A stretch of DNA of 8,050 nt. Source: Hyphomicrobiales bacterium. GTDB taxonomy: Bacteria; Pseudomonadota; Alphaproteobacteria; Rhizobiales; JALURZ01. The stretch lies in assembly GCA_027058735.1 (NCBI GenBank), contig JALURZ010000246.1, positions 1 to 8,050 on the forward strand, read 5' to 3'. Each line of letters starts with the position of its first letter. The first letter of the stretch is position 1. Under the pieces are notes generated by a model, which had not been told where the DNA came from, did no database searches, and saw only the letters and a program-made list of their open reading frames with translations. Positions 1-7,186 of this stretch are shown piece by piece. A program made the translations under genes and the position numbers.

Positions 1-1
1 G

Positions 2-64
2 TCGGGGGCGGCCGGAGAGATGATGCGGGACCCGCAACTCAAGAAATCCTATCTGGGGCTTTAG
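2..64 (+). CDS. C-terminal end of LivF-like ABC transporter ATPase (partial)
   Basis: Reading backwards from the TAG at 62-64, the frame is open to the window edge and ends in GEMMRDPQLKKSYLGL. ATP-binding subunits of the branched-chain amino acid (HAAT/Liv) ABC importers, LivF in particular, characteristically end in a segment of the form 'ADPxVxxAYLG', and this tail matches that pattern. Only about 20 residues are visible and no Walker motif lies inside the window, so the call rests on the tail alone. The stop codon overlaps the AGGA that precedes the next gene, and only 5 bp separate the two genes, so the importer is probably co-transcribed with the catabolic genes downstream. HAAT importers carry amino acids, amides, urea and various carboxylates, so the family does not fix the substrate. 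Confidence 0.65.
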   Translation, partial: SGAAGEMMRDPQLKKSYLGL

Positions 65-69
65 GAAGC

Positions 70-1362
70 ATGGCGCAGCGCGGTTCACCGATGACACTGG
101 CGGAAAAAATCGTGGCCCGCGCGGCGGGCCGCGATGCGGTTGCGCCGGGTGAGACGGTGACCTGCGCGGTGGATCTCGCCATGATGCATGATTCCGGCGG
201 CCCGCGCCGGGTCGGGCCGATACTGGAGCGGCTGGGCGTCGGCGTCTGGGACCCGGAAAAAATTGTCGTGGTGAGCGATCATTTCGTGCCGGCGGTGGAT
301 GCGGCGGGCGCGGCGATCCTCGATCTCACCCGGCAATGGGTGGCGGACAATGACATCGCGAATTTTTACGACATGCAGGGCATATGCCATGTGGTGCTGC
401 CCGAGCGCGGGCATCTGCGGCCCGGCCTGTTCGTGGTCGGCGGCGACAGCCATTCTCCCACCGGTGGCGCTTTTGGCGCGTTCATGTTCGGTGTCGGCGC
501 GAGTGACATGGCCGGCGTGCTGGCGACCGGCGAAACCTGGATCAAGGTGCCTGAAACCATTCGTATCCTGTGCGAGGGCGAGTTGCCGCCCGGCGTCTGC
601 GCCAAGGACATGATCCTGGCGCTGTGCGCGCGGATGGGCATGGGCGGCGGCCAGTATCAGGTCATTGAATTGGCCGGTTCCACCATCGAGGCGCTGGGCA
701 TGACCGAGCGCATGACCCTGTGCAACATGACTGCTGAACTGGGCGCCATGACCGGGCTGATCGCGCCCGACCAGGTGACGGCGGCGGCGATCATGGCGGC
801 GGGTGCGGACCCCGGCGACATCGATATCTGGAAGGGCGACAAGGGTGCGCGCTACATGGAAGACCACCGGCTCGATGCGGGCGCGCTCTCACCACAGGTC
901 GCAAAGCCCCATTCCCCCGCCAACGCGGCCGGCGTCGAGGCCAGCGCCGGTGTGCCCGTCGCCCAGGCCTATATCGGCGCGTGCACCGGGGCCAAGCTTG
1001 AGGATCTGCACATGGCGGCCCGCATCCTGAAGGGCCGGAAGGTGGCGGCCGGAACGCGGCTGCTGGTGGCGCCCGCATCGACCCGAACCACCGCCCGGGC
1101 CGCCGCGGACGGAACGCTGGCGAACCTCACCGCGGCCGGCGCCATCCTGATGCCGACGGGCTGCGGGGCGTGTGCCGGCATGGGGCCCGGCGTGCTGGGC
1201 GAAAACGAAGTGTGCATCGCTTCCACCGCGCGCAATTTCAGGGGCCGGATGGGGGCGCCGTCCTCAGAGGTCTATCTCGGCTCGCCCTATACGGTGGCGG
1301 CCTCGGCCGTCGCGGGCCGGATCGCCGATCCGCGCGAATTTCTGGAAGGGGCGGGCGCATGA
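70..1362 (+). CDS. LeuC/aconitase-family hydro-lyase, large [4Fe-4S] subunit
   Basis: This is the large subunit of a two-part hydro-lyase of the 3-isopropylmalate dehydratase/homoaconitase/maleate hydratase family, a cytoplasmic enzyme that adds or removes water across a carboxylate-flanked double bond. The 430 residues match the usual 415-430 of the short form. The three likely cluster ligands are present: Cys305 in YIGACTGAKLEDL, and Cys365 and Cys368 in PTGCGACAGMGPG. Other family segments are GGDSHSPTGGAFGAF (125-138 region), ASDMAGVLATGETWIKVPE and ERMTLCNMTAELGAMTGLIAPD. The usual SHTCTYGA reads SHSPTGGA here, so the active-site surroundings differ from ordinary LeuC. An internal ATG at 91 (residue 8) would give the commoner N-terminus MTLAEKI; the ATG at 70 has an AGGA only 3 nt away and the one at 91 has no visible Shine-Dalgarno, so the start is uncertain. 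The next gene, 4 nt overlapping, is the matching small subunit. No leuA or leuB lies nearby, and the operon is catabolic in character, so a hydratase for a substituted maleate is more likely than leucine synthesis. Confidence 0.9.
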   Translation: MAQRGSPMTLAEKIVARAAGRDAVAPGETVTCAVDLAMMHDSGGPRRVGPILERLGVGVWDPEKIVVVSDHFVPAVDAAGAAILDLTRQWVADNDIANFYDMQGICHVVLPERGHLRPGLFVVGGDSHSPTGGAFGAFMFGVGASDMAGVLATGETWIKVPETIRILCEGELPPGVCAKDMILALCARMGMGGGQYQVIELAGSTIEALGMTERMTLCNMTAELGAMTGLIAPDQVTAAAIMAAGADPGDIDIWKGDKGARYMEDHRLDAGALSPQVAKPHSPANAAGVEASAGVPVAQAYIGACTGAKLEDLHMAARILKGRKVAAGTRLLVAPASTRTTARAAADGTLANLTAAGAILMPTGCGACAGMGPGVLGENEVCIASTARNFRGRMGAPSSEVYLGSPYTVAASAVAGRIADPREFLEGAGA

Positions 1363-1886
1363 GCGCGCGGCGGCTCGGCAAGGCCGGACGCGCCTGGGTG
1401 TTCGGCGATGATGTGGACACCGATGCGCTTGCGCCGGGCCGCTATATGAAAGGACCGCTGGAAGAACTGGCGCGCCATTGTCTGGAAACGCTCGATCCCG
1501 GTTTTGCCGCGAATGTGCAGCGCGGTGACGTTTTGGTGGCAGGGGTAAATTTCGGTATCGGTTCCTCGCGCGAACAGGCAGCCCAGGCATTGCGCCATCT
1601 GGGCATCGCGGCAGTGGTCGCCCGCTCGTTTGGCGGCATTTTTTTCCGCAATGCGATCAATGCCGGTCTGCCCTGTCTGGTGTGCGCGGACGCGGGCCGG
1701 ATTTCCGCGCGCGATGAGATTATCGCCGATGTGCGCGCCGGGCGGATCGAGAACCGCACCACGGGCGAGACGATCGGTTGCGATAAGCTTGGGGGCCCGC
1801 TGATGGCGATGATTGAGGATGGCGGCCTCGTGGCGCATCTTGAAAAGCGGCTGAAGGGCGCGCGCGCGGAAGGCTTGCGCTCATGA
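1359..1886 (+). CDS. LeuD/aconitase-family hydro-lyase, small subunit
   Basis: This is the swivel-domain small subunit that completes the active site of the preceding large subunit. The start ATG at 1359 overlaps the upstream TGA (ATGA), with a good Shine-Dalgarno GGAAGGGG at 1344-1351. The product is 175 residues, somewhat over the 160-170 typical of short LeuD proteins. Family landmarks are FGDDVDTDALAPGRY (15-29), AGVNFGIGSSREQAAQAL (61-78), which carries the catalytic-serine/substrate-arginine motif GSSRE, and ARSFGGIFFRNAINAGLP (88-105). Two places depart from textbook LeuD: the usual NFGCGSSREHA is NFGIGSSREQA, and the loop after Arg28-Tyr29, which governs substrate choice in this family, reads YMKGP instead of the YLRT- or YLVY-like strings of archaeal homoaconitase and isopropylmalate isomerase. 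That suggests a different substrate. Which hydroxyacid it handles cannot be read from sequence alone. Confidence 0.9.
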   Translation: MSARRLGKAGRAWVFGDDVDTDALAPGRYMKGPLEELARHCLETLDPGFAANVQRGDVLVAGVNFGIGSSREQAAQALRHLGIAAVVARSFGGIFFRNAINAGLPCLVCADAGRISARDEIIADVRAGRIENRTTGETIGCDKLGGPLMAMIEDGGLVAHLEKRLKGARAEGLRS

Positions 1887-2776
1887 GCGATCACGGGGAC
1901 CTGAAAACCGTGCTGAACGCATCGCGGATTGTGATCTCGCCCGGTGTCTATGATGCGCTGGGCGCGGTGCTGGTGGAGCAGGCCGGTTTCCCGGCCGCCT
2001 ATCTGTCCGGCGCCAGCATCGCTTATACGCGGTTCGGGCGGCCCGATATTGGGCTTGTCGGCATGAGCGAGGTCGCCGCCACCGTTTCCGCGATCAAGGA
2101 GCGGGTCGATCTGCCTCTCATCGTCGATGCGGATACGGGCTATGGCAACGCGCTCAATGTGCGGCGCACCGTGCGCCTGTTTGAGCGCAATGGTGCCGCC
2201 GCCATCCAGCTTGAAGACCAGACCCTGCCGAAACGGTGCGGGCATCTGAACGGCAAGACCCTGGTATCGCCGGGCGAGATGATCGGCAAGATCAAGGCGG
2301 CGCTCGATGCCCGGCGCGCCGAACGGACCCTGATTATCGCGCGCACCGACGCCATCGCCGTCGATGGTTTCGAGGCCGCCCTGGAGCGCGGCGAGCGCTA
2401 TGTCGAGGCCGGCGCGGATATCCTGTTTATGGAGGCCCCGCAAACGCAAGACCAGATGGTCCAGATCGTCGCCCGCTTCGCCGATCGCGTGCCGCTGCTC
2501 GCCAATATGGTGGAAGGCGGCAGGACCCCGCAACTGAACGCGCAGGAGCTGGAGAAGATGGGATTTTCTCTGGTGATTTTCCCCGGCGGGCTGGTGCGCG
2601 CCTATTCGCGCATGGCGCGCGATTATTTCGCCAGCCTCAAGGCGCACGGGACGACCATGCCGTTCGCGGAGCGGATGCTGGATTTCGGGCAACTGAACGA
2701 ATTGCTCGGCACCGAGCAGGTGCTCGCCCTGGGGGCGGAATATGACCGCGGCAGGTTCGGGGAAGACGATGATTGA
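1883..2776 (+). CDS. Isocitrate lyase/PEP mutase-superfamily C-C lyase (2-methylisocitrate or 2,3-dimethylmalate lyase-like)
   Basis: This is a (beta/alpha)8 lyase that cleaves a 2-hydroxy-dicarboxylate into a 2-oxoacid and a carboxylate with the help of Mg2+. The 297 residues match methylisocitrate lyase (PrpB) and 2,3-dimethylmalate lyase. Visible motifs are YLSGASIAY (40-48), VDADTGYGN (81-89) with the metal-region aspartates Asp82 and Asp84, QLEDQ (109-113), and KRCGH (117-121) with Cys119, the general acid of true lyases that PEP mutase and several relatives lack. ARTDAI (153-158), the glutamate in LFMEAP (181-186) and LLANMVEGG (205-213) follow. The start ATG at 1883 overlaps the LeuD-like stop by 4 nt, with GGAAGG at 1868-1873 as ribosome binding site. 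No citrate synthase or propionate-CoA gene is visible, so a methylcitrate-cycle PrpB is not indicated. Sitting next to a LeuCD-type hydratase, it most resembles the 2,3-dimethylmalate lyase arrangement, where hydratase product is cleaved directly. Exact substrate unknown. Confidence 0.9.
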   Translation: MSDHGDLKTVLNASRIVISPGVYDALGAVLVEQAGFPAAYLSGASIAYTRFGRPDIGLVGMSEVAATVSAIKERVDLPLIVDADTGYGNALNVRRTVRLFERNGAAAIQLEDQTLPKRCGHLNGKTLVSPGEMIGKIKAALDARRAERTLIIARTDAIAVDGFEAALERGERYVEAGADILFMEAPQTQDQMVQIVARFADRVPLLANMVEGGRTPQLNAQELEKMGFSLVIFPGGLVRAYSRMARDYFASLKAHGTTMPFAERMLDFGQLNELLGTEQVLALGAEYDRGRFGEDDD

Positions 2777-4499
2777 TCCGGTCACCCTGGCGGTCCTGAA
2801 GGGCCGTCTCGAACAGATTGCCGATGAGATGGACGCAACGCTGTTTCGCAGCGCGTTCAATCCGATCATCGCCGAGGCCCATGACGCATCGCACGGTCTT
2901 TATCACGCCCAGAGCGGGGCCACCCTGGTGCAGGGCAAGTCCGGCCTGCCGATTTTCGTCGGCGCCATGTCGTTTGCCGTCAAGGCGGTGATCGAAAAGG
3001 CGGCGCGCGACGGCGACCTCGCCGATGGCGATGTCTATCTGTTCAACGACCCATATGACGGCGGTACCCATCTGTCGGATTTCAAGCTGGTGCGCCCGTT
3101 CTATCGCGGCGGCGCGGTGTTCTGCTATCTGGCTTCGGTCGGCCACTGGCATGACGTGGGCGGCAATGTGCCCGGCAACTACAACCCGGTGGCCACCGAA
3201 TCCTTTCAGGAAGGCATGCTGATCCCGCCGGTCAAGCTCTATGTCAAAGGCGAATTGCGCCAGGACATCATCGACATCCTGCAGGCCAATTCGCGCCAGC
3301 CGCGCAGCCTTTACGGCGATCTCAACGGCCAGATCAATGCGCTCGATCTGGGGGCCAGACGCCTGGGCGCCCTGCTCGATGAATATGGCGATGGCATCGT
3401 CGATGACGCACTGGGCGAATTGCAGGCGCGCGCGGCGCGGCTGATGGCGGCCAATATCGCGGACCTGCCTGACGGCACGTATTCATGCGATGACTGGCTC
3501 GACAATGACGGCATTGCCGATGAACCCTTGAAGATCGCCCTCGACCTGACGGTCAGGGGGGATCGCATGACGCTGGATTTCTCGCGCTCGGCTGACGCCT
3601 GCGCCGGGCCGGTCAATATCGCGCGCTCCACCGCCGTTGCGTCATGTTATGTGGTGATCAAGCACATATTCACCGATGTGCCCGCCAATGCGGGCGTTCT
3701 CGAGCCCATCGAGATCATCCTGCCCGAGGGCTCGCTGCTGAGCGCCACCGCGCCGAAACCGGTGGGCGGGTATACCGAAACCATCCTGCGCATTATCGAT
3801 GTCGTGTTCGGCGCCGTGGCGCAGATCGCGCCCGAGCGCACCAATGGCTGCGCCTACGGGACCATCAATGCGCTGTCGCTGGCCGGGCACCGCGCGGATG
3901 GCAGCCGCTGGGTGATGTTCAGTTTTTTCGGCGGCGGCCATGGCGGCCATCCCGAAGGCGACGGGCTGAACCACGCCAACGCCCCCATATCGACCGCCAC
4001 CATTCCGCCCGTCGAGATACTGGAGGCTGCCTATCCGGTGATGTTCACCCGATGGGCGCTGCGCCCGGACAGCGGCGGCCCGGGGCGTCACCGGGGCGGG
4101 CTCGGGGCGTGTTACGAAATCGAATTGCTGGAACAAAAGGCCGACGTCTTTCTGTTTGGCGAGCGCGGCAAGTTCGCGCCCCCCGGGGTTTTGGGCGGCA
4201 GGCCCGGGGCACTCAATATTTTCACCTACGATCAGGATGACGGCGAGCATACCCCGCCGCTCAAATCGAAAATGGTGGGCATGAAAATCAGGCGCGGCCA
4301 GCGGCTGCATCTCAATTCGCCGGGCGGGGGCGGCTATGGGCGCCCCTTTGCGCGCAGTCCGGACGCGGTCGCGCGCGATGTGGCTCTTGGCTATGTGACG
4401 GCCGAGGCGGCGGCGCGCGACTACGGCGTCGTCCTCAACGGCGATGGAAGCGTCGATGCCAAAGCCACCGGCGCATTGCGGAAAGACGCCGGCCAATGA
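2769..4499 (+). CDS. hyuB: Hydantoinase B/oxoprolinase-family subunit (HyuB-like)
   Basis: This is the B subunit of an ATP-dependent ring-opening amidohydrolase of the hydantoinase/oxoprolinase family, which also includes N-methylhydantoin amidohydrolase, caprolactamase and the catalytic parts of acetone and acetophenone carboxylases. I chose ATG 2769, giving 576 residues starting MIDPVTLAVLKGRLEQIADE, the canonical HyuB beginning. The frame is open further upstream to 2742, but those codons only overlap the lyase gene. GGGGAAG at 2759-2765 is the likely ribosome binding site, and the start lies 8 nt inside the upstream gene. Family landmarks are FNDPYDGGTHLSD (92-104), whose Asp and His residues lie in the metal/active-site region, GHWHDVGG (125-132), FFGGGHGGHPEGDG (386-399), RPDSGGPGRHRGGLG (432-446) and the terminal SPGGGGYGRP (517-526). 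It is full length with no lesion. Its 3' end overlaps the A-subunit gene by 4 nt, so the two are translationally coupled, as expected for a 1:1 complex. Confidence 0.92.
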   Translation: MIDPVTLAVLKGRLEQIADEMDATLFRSAFNPIIAEAHDASHGLYHAQSGATLVQGKSGLPIFVGAMSFAVKAVIEKAARDGDLADGDVYLFNDPYDGGTHLSDFKLVRPFYRGGAVFCYLASVGHWHDVGGNVPGNYNPVATESFQEGMLIPPVKLYVKGELRQDIIDILQANSRQPRSLYGDLNGQINALDLGARRLGALLDEYGDGIVDDALGELQARAARLMAANIADLPDGTYSCDDWLDNDGIADEPLKIALDLTVRGDRMTLDFSRSADACAGPVNIARSTAVASCYVVIKHIFTDVPANAGVLEPIEIILPEGSLLSATAPKPVGGYTETILRIIDVVFGAVAQIAPERTNGCAYGTINALSLAGHRADGSRWVMFSFFGGGHGGHPEGDGLNHANAPISTATIPPVEILEAAYPVMFTRWALRPDSGGPGRHRGGLGACYEIELLEQKADVFLFGERGKFAPPGVLGGRPGALNIFTYDQDDGEHTPPLKSKMVGMKIRRGQRLHLNSPGGGGYGRPFARSPDAVARDVALGYVTAEAAARDYGVVLNGDGSVDAKATGALRKDAGQ

Positions 4500-6568
4500 G
4501 CAACGGCGCGCGATACGTCATTGGCGTCGATGTCGGCGGCACCTTTACCGACGTGTTTTTTCTCGACGAAGCCAATGGGCAATGCGACGTGGCCAAGGTG
4601 CCCTCCACCCGGCACGATCAGGCGCAAGGGTTTATCGACGGGCTGAGCCGGCGCATGGCCGATTTCGCAGAAATCTCCACCGTCGTTCACGGCACCACGG
4701 TGGGCACCAATGCGCTGCTGGAAAGAAACGGCGCGCGCACCGGCATCATCACCACGAAGGGCTTTCGCGACGTGCTGGAAATGCGCCGCCGCGACCGGCC
4801 GCGGACCTGGGGGCTGTGGGGCCGGTTCGAGCCGGTGGTGCCGCGCAACCTGCGCCTTGAGGTCACCGAGCGCACGCTCGCCGATGGCACGGTTCACACG
4901 CCGGTGGTTCTCGCCGAGGTCGAGACGGCGGCGCGCCGGCTGCTCGAGGCCGGCGCCCAGGCGGTTTGCATCGTGTTCATCAACGCCCATGCCAATGATG
5001 AGAACGAATTGGCCGCGCTGGAGGCGGTGCGGGCTGTCTGGCCCAACGGCTATGTGGATGCCTCGGCGCGCATCCTGCCAGAGATCCGTGAGTTCGAGCG
5101 CACCTCGACGACGACCCTCAACGCCTATCTGCAACCGGTTGTGGGCAGCTATCTGAACAAGCTGGAGACGGCGCTTGAGGCGAAGGATTTTGGCGGGCAG
5201 ATCCTGATCGTGCAGTCCAATGGCGGCGTCATGACCGTGGAAACGGCGCAGGCGCTGCCGGTGCGCACCGCGCTGTCCGGCCCGGCCGCAGGGGTGATCG
5301 CCAGCGCCTATATTGCCGGTGCGGCCGGGTTCGCCAATGTCATCACCTGTGATATGGGGGGCACCAGCTTCGATGTTTCCCTGGTCGCCGGTGGCCGGAG
5401 CGCGCTGGCCGCGCAGACCTCCATCGATTTCGGCATGGTGGTGCGCACGCCGATGATCGAAATGACCACCATCGGGGCGGGCGGCGGCTCCATTGCCTGG
5501 GTTGACCGGGGCGGGCTGCTGCGGATCGGCCCGGAATCGGCCGGCTCCGATCCCGGACCGGTCTGCTACGGGCTCGGCAACGATCGCCCGACCGTGACCG
5601 ACGCCAATGTGGTGCTGGGGCGCATCAACGCGGCCAGGCCGATAGGCGGCAATCTGGATGCGCTCGATGTGGAGGCGGCGAGGGCGGCGATCGCGGCGAA
5701 AGTCGGCGAACCTCTCGGCATCGGCGTGATGGAGGCGGGCGAGGCCATCATCCGGGTCGCCAATTCGCGCATGGCCGGCGCGATCCGGCTGGTGTCGGTC
5801 GAGCGGGGCCACGACCCCGGTAAATTCGCGGCCATGCCGTTTGGCGGCGGCGGCGCGCTGCACGCCGGCTCGCTGATCAAGGATGTCGGCCTGATGAGCG
5901 CGCTGGTGCCCCGCTTTCCCGGCATCAACAGCGCCCTGGGATGCACGATCGCCGACATGCGCCATGACTTCGTGAGAACGGTGAACGGCATTCTGGACAG
6001 TCTGGATCTGGAGCAGCTGGACCGCTCCATGAGCCGGCTGGCGCAAGACGGGCTCGATCTTCTCGGCCGCGCCGGGATCGAATTCGCCGATACGCACTGC
6101 CTGTTTGAACTGGACATGAGCTATCAGGGCCAGACCCACACCATCGATGTGCCGCTGGAGGTGACGTTGAAGGACAAGCGCACCGGCATCACCGCGCGGG
6201 CCATCCAGGCGGCCTTCGAGGCGCGCTACCGCCAGGTCTACGGGCGGCCGCTCGATGGCATCGCGATCCGGGTTTTGAACCTGCGGGTCTCGGCGGTGGG
6301 CACGCGCGCCAAATTCGATCTGGCCCTGCTGGCGCCCGGGCCTGAATGCACCATGGAGACGGCGCGCTGCGGGACACGCAAGGTCTGGGTCGATGGCGGC
6401 TGGCACGAAGCCGCGATATTCGAGCGGCTGGCGCTGCCCGTCGGGGCGATGGTGCCGGGACCGGCCGTTCTGGAGCAGCCCGATGCGACCATATTCATCG
6501 AACCGGATCTCGCAGGCGAGGTGGACCGCTTTGGCAATCTGATCCTCACGCGAAAAAACGGGGGCTGA
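4496..6568 (+). CDS. hyuA: Hydantoinase A/oxoprolinase-family ATPase subunit (HyuA-like)
   Basis: This is the A subunit that, in studied members of the family, uses ATP to phosphorylate the lactam, imide or ketone substrate for the partner B subunit. Its 690 residues are normal for HyuA. It has the acetate/sugar kinase-type nucleotide fold: VDVGGTFTD (11-19), HGTTVGTNALLE (65-76), DMGGTSFD (286-293), IGAGGGSI (326-333), GPESAGSDPGPVCYG (345-359) and FGGGGALHA (449-457), all intact. The start ATG at 4496 is fixed by the ATGA overlap with hyuB and by CGGAAAG at 4479-4485. No extra small subunit of the acetone carboxylase type is present, and only a single A/B pair occurs, so an ATP-dependent hydrolase is more likely than a carboxylase. 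The substrate is not determinable from sequence. An open antisense frame spans the gene, but it is a composition artefact. Confidence 0.92.
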   Translation: MSNGARYVIGVDVGGTFTDVFFLDEANGQCDVAKVPSTRHDQAQGFIDGLSRRMADFAEISTVVHGTTVGTNALLERNGARTGIITTKGFRDVLEMRRRDRPRTWGLWGRFEPVVPRNLRLEVTERTLADGTVHTPVVLAEVETAARRLLEAGAQAVCIVFINAHANDENELAALEAVRAVWPNGYVDASARILPEIREFERTSTTTLNAYLQPVVGSYLNKLETALEAKDFGGQILIVQSNGGVMTVETAQALPVRTALSGPAAGVIASAYIAGAAGFANVITCDMGGTSFDVSLVAGGRSALAAQTSIDFGMVVRTPMIEMTTIGAGGGSIAWVDRGGLLRIGPESAGSDPGPVCYGLGNDRPTVTDANVVLGRINAARPIGGNLDALDVEAARAAIAAKVGEPLGIGVMEAGEAIIRVANSRMAGAIRLVSVERGHDPGKFAAMPFGGGGALHAGSLIKDVGLMSALVPRFPGINSALGCTIADMRHDFVRTVNGILDSLDLEQLDRSMSRLAQDGLDLLGRAGIEFADTHCLFELDMSYQGQTHTIDVPLEVTLKDKRTGITARAIQAAFEARYRQVYGRPLDGIAIRVLNLRVSAVGTRAKFDLALLAPGPECTMETARCGTRKVWVDGGWHEAAIFERLALPVGAMVPGPAVLEQPDATIFIEPDLAGEVDRFGNLILTRKNGG

Positions 6569-6572
6569 GCCC

Positions 6573-7175
6573 ATGAAGCCGTTCGATGCCGCGCGCACCG
6601 GCCTGATGCTGATCGACATGCAGAACGATTTTCTGCACGAAGAAGGCGCCTATGGCCGGGCCGGACAGACAAGTGCGGCGATCGCCGCCCTGCCGGCGCG
6701 CCTTGCGCGGGTTGCCGATGCGTTTCGCACCGCCGGCGGCTGGCTGATCTCGACCCATTTCACGCTGGTGCCCGGCAGACAGGGGCAGCCCTTCATCTCC
6801 GATCACCTGCGCGCATTGCGGCCGTTTCTCGCCAAGGGCGATTTCGCGCCGGGCACCTGGGGCCATGCCCTGATCGACGCCCTGCAGCCGGTGGACCTTG
6901 CGATCGAGAAGGTTGCGTTTTCCGCATTTTACCAGAGCCGTCTTGAATGGGTGCTGCGCCGCGCCCGCCTTGACACCCTTGTCTTTGCCGGCATCGTCAC
7001 CAATGGCGGGGTGGCCTCAACGGTTCGCGATGCTCATGTGCGCGATTTCCGCTGCGTGGTCCTGAGCGACGGCTGCGCCGCGTTCACGGGGGATGCGCAC
7101 AAATCAGCCATCGGCTCCCTGTCCACCATCGCGACCGTCGCGACCTGCCAGGAGGCCATCGCGGCGCTGGGCTGA
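6573..7175 (+). CDS. Isochorismatase-fold hydrolase lacking the catalytic Cys
   Basis: This 200-residue protein has the length and fold signature of the isochorismatase-like family, which includes N-carbamoylsarcosine amidase, maleamate amidohydrolase, nicotinamidase and true isochorismatases. Asp15 in LIDMQNDF (13-20) and Lys113 in IEKVAFSAF (111-119) match two members of the usual Asp-Lys-Cys triad. The third is missing: the family motif GxxTxxCV reads GIVTNGGV (140-147), with Gly146 (GGG, 7008-7010) where the nucleophilic Cys belongs. Siderophore and phenazine isochorismatases (EntB, PhzD) also have Gly there and cleave a vinyl ether through the Asp, so the protein need not be dead, but a thiol-based amidase mechanism looks excluded. 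Cys161 and Cys168 lie in a later strand and are not obvious substitutes. The gene starts 4 nt after hyuA and is preceded by a GGGGG-rich ribosome binding site, so it belongs to the same transcript. Role by context: hydrolysis of the HyuAB product or a related intermediate; this is inference. Confidence 0.88.
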   Translation: MKPFDAARTGLMLIDMQNDFLHEEGAYGRAGQTSAAIAALPARLARVADAFRTAGGWLISTHFTLVPGRQGQPFISDHLRALRPFLAKGDFAPGTWGHALIDALQPVDLAIEKVAFSAFYQSRLEWVLRRARLDTLVFAGIVTNGGVASTVRDAHVRDFRCVVLSDGCAAFTGDAHKSAIGSLSTIATVATCQEAIAALG

Positions 7176-7186
7176 GCGCGAGGCGG

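Noticed and set aside
70..1886. Genuine leucine-biosynthesis leuCD.
   Set aside because: No leuA or leuB neighbour, divergent active-site and specificity loops, and tight coupling to lyase and hydantoinase genes favour a catabolic paralogue. It is not formally excluded.
1883..2776. prpB of the methylcitrate cycle.
   Set aside because: No methylcitrate synthase or methylcitrate dehydratase of the PrpC/PrpD type is present; the neighbours suggest a different hydroxyacid, although sequence alone cannot exclude methylisocitrate activity.
1442..2869. A 475-codon minus-strand frame spanning parts of three genes.
   Set aside because: It crosses the LeuD-like, lyase and hyuB genes, all of which have clear family motifs on the plus strand; the antisense product has low-complexity, Arg/Ala/Pro-rich composition.
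4421..6619. A 732-codon open frame on the minus strand opposite hyuA.
   Set aside because: It is the mirror of hyuA in GC-rich DNA with strong third-position bias; the product is rich in Arg, His, Ala and Gly, shows no family motif, and hyuA on the other strand is unmistakable.
6573..7175. Siderophore-type isochorismatase (entB-like), suggested by the Gly in place of Cys.
   Set aside because: No aryl carrier domain, no other siderophore genes, and the operon context is catabolic; the Gly alone does not define the substrate.
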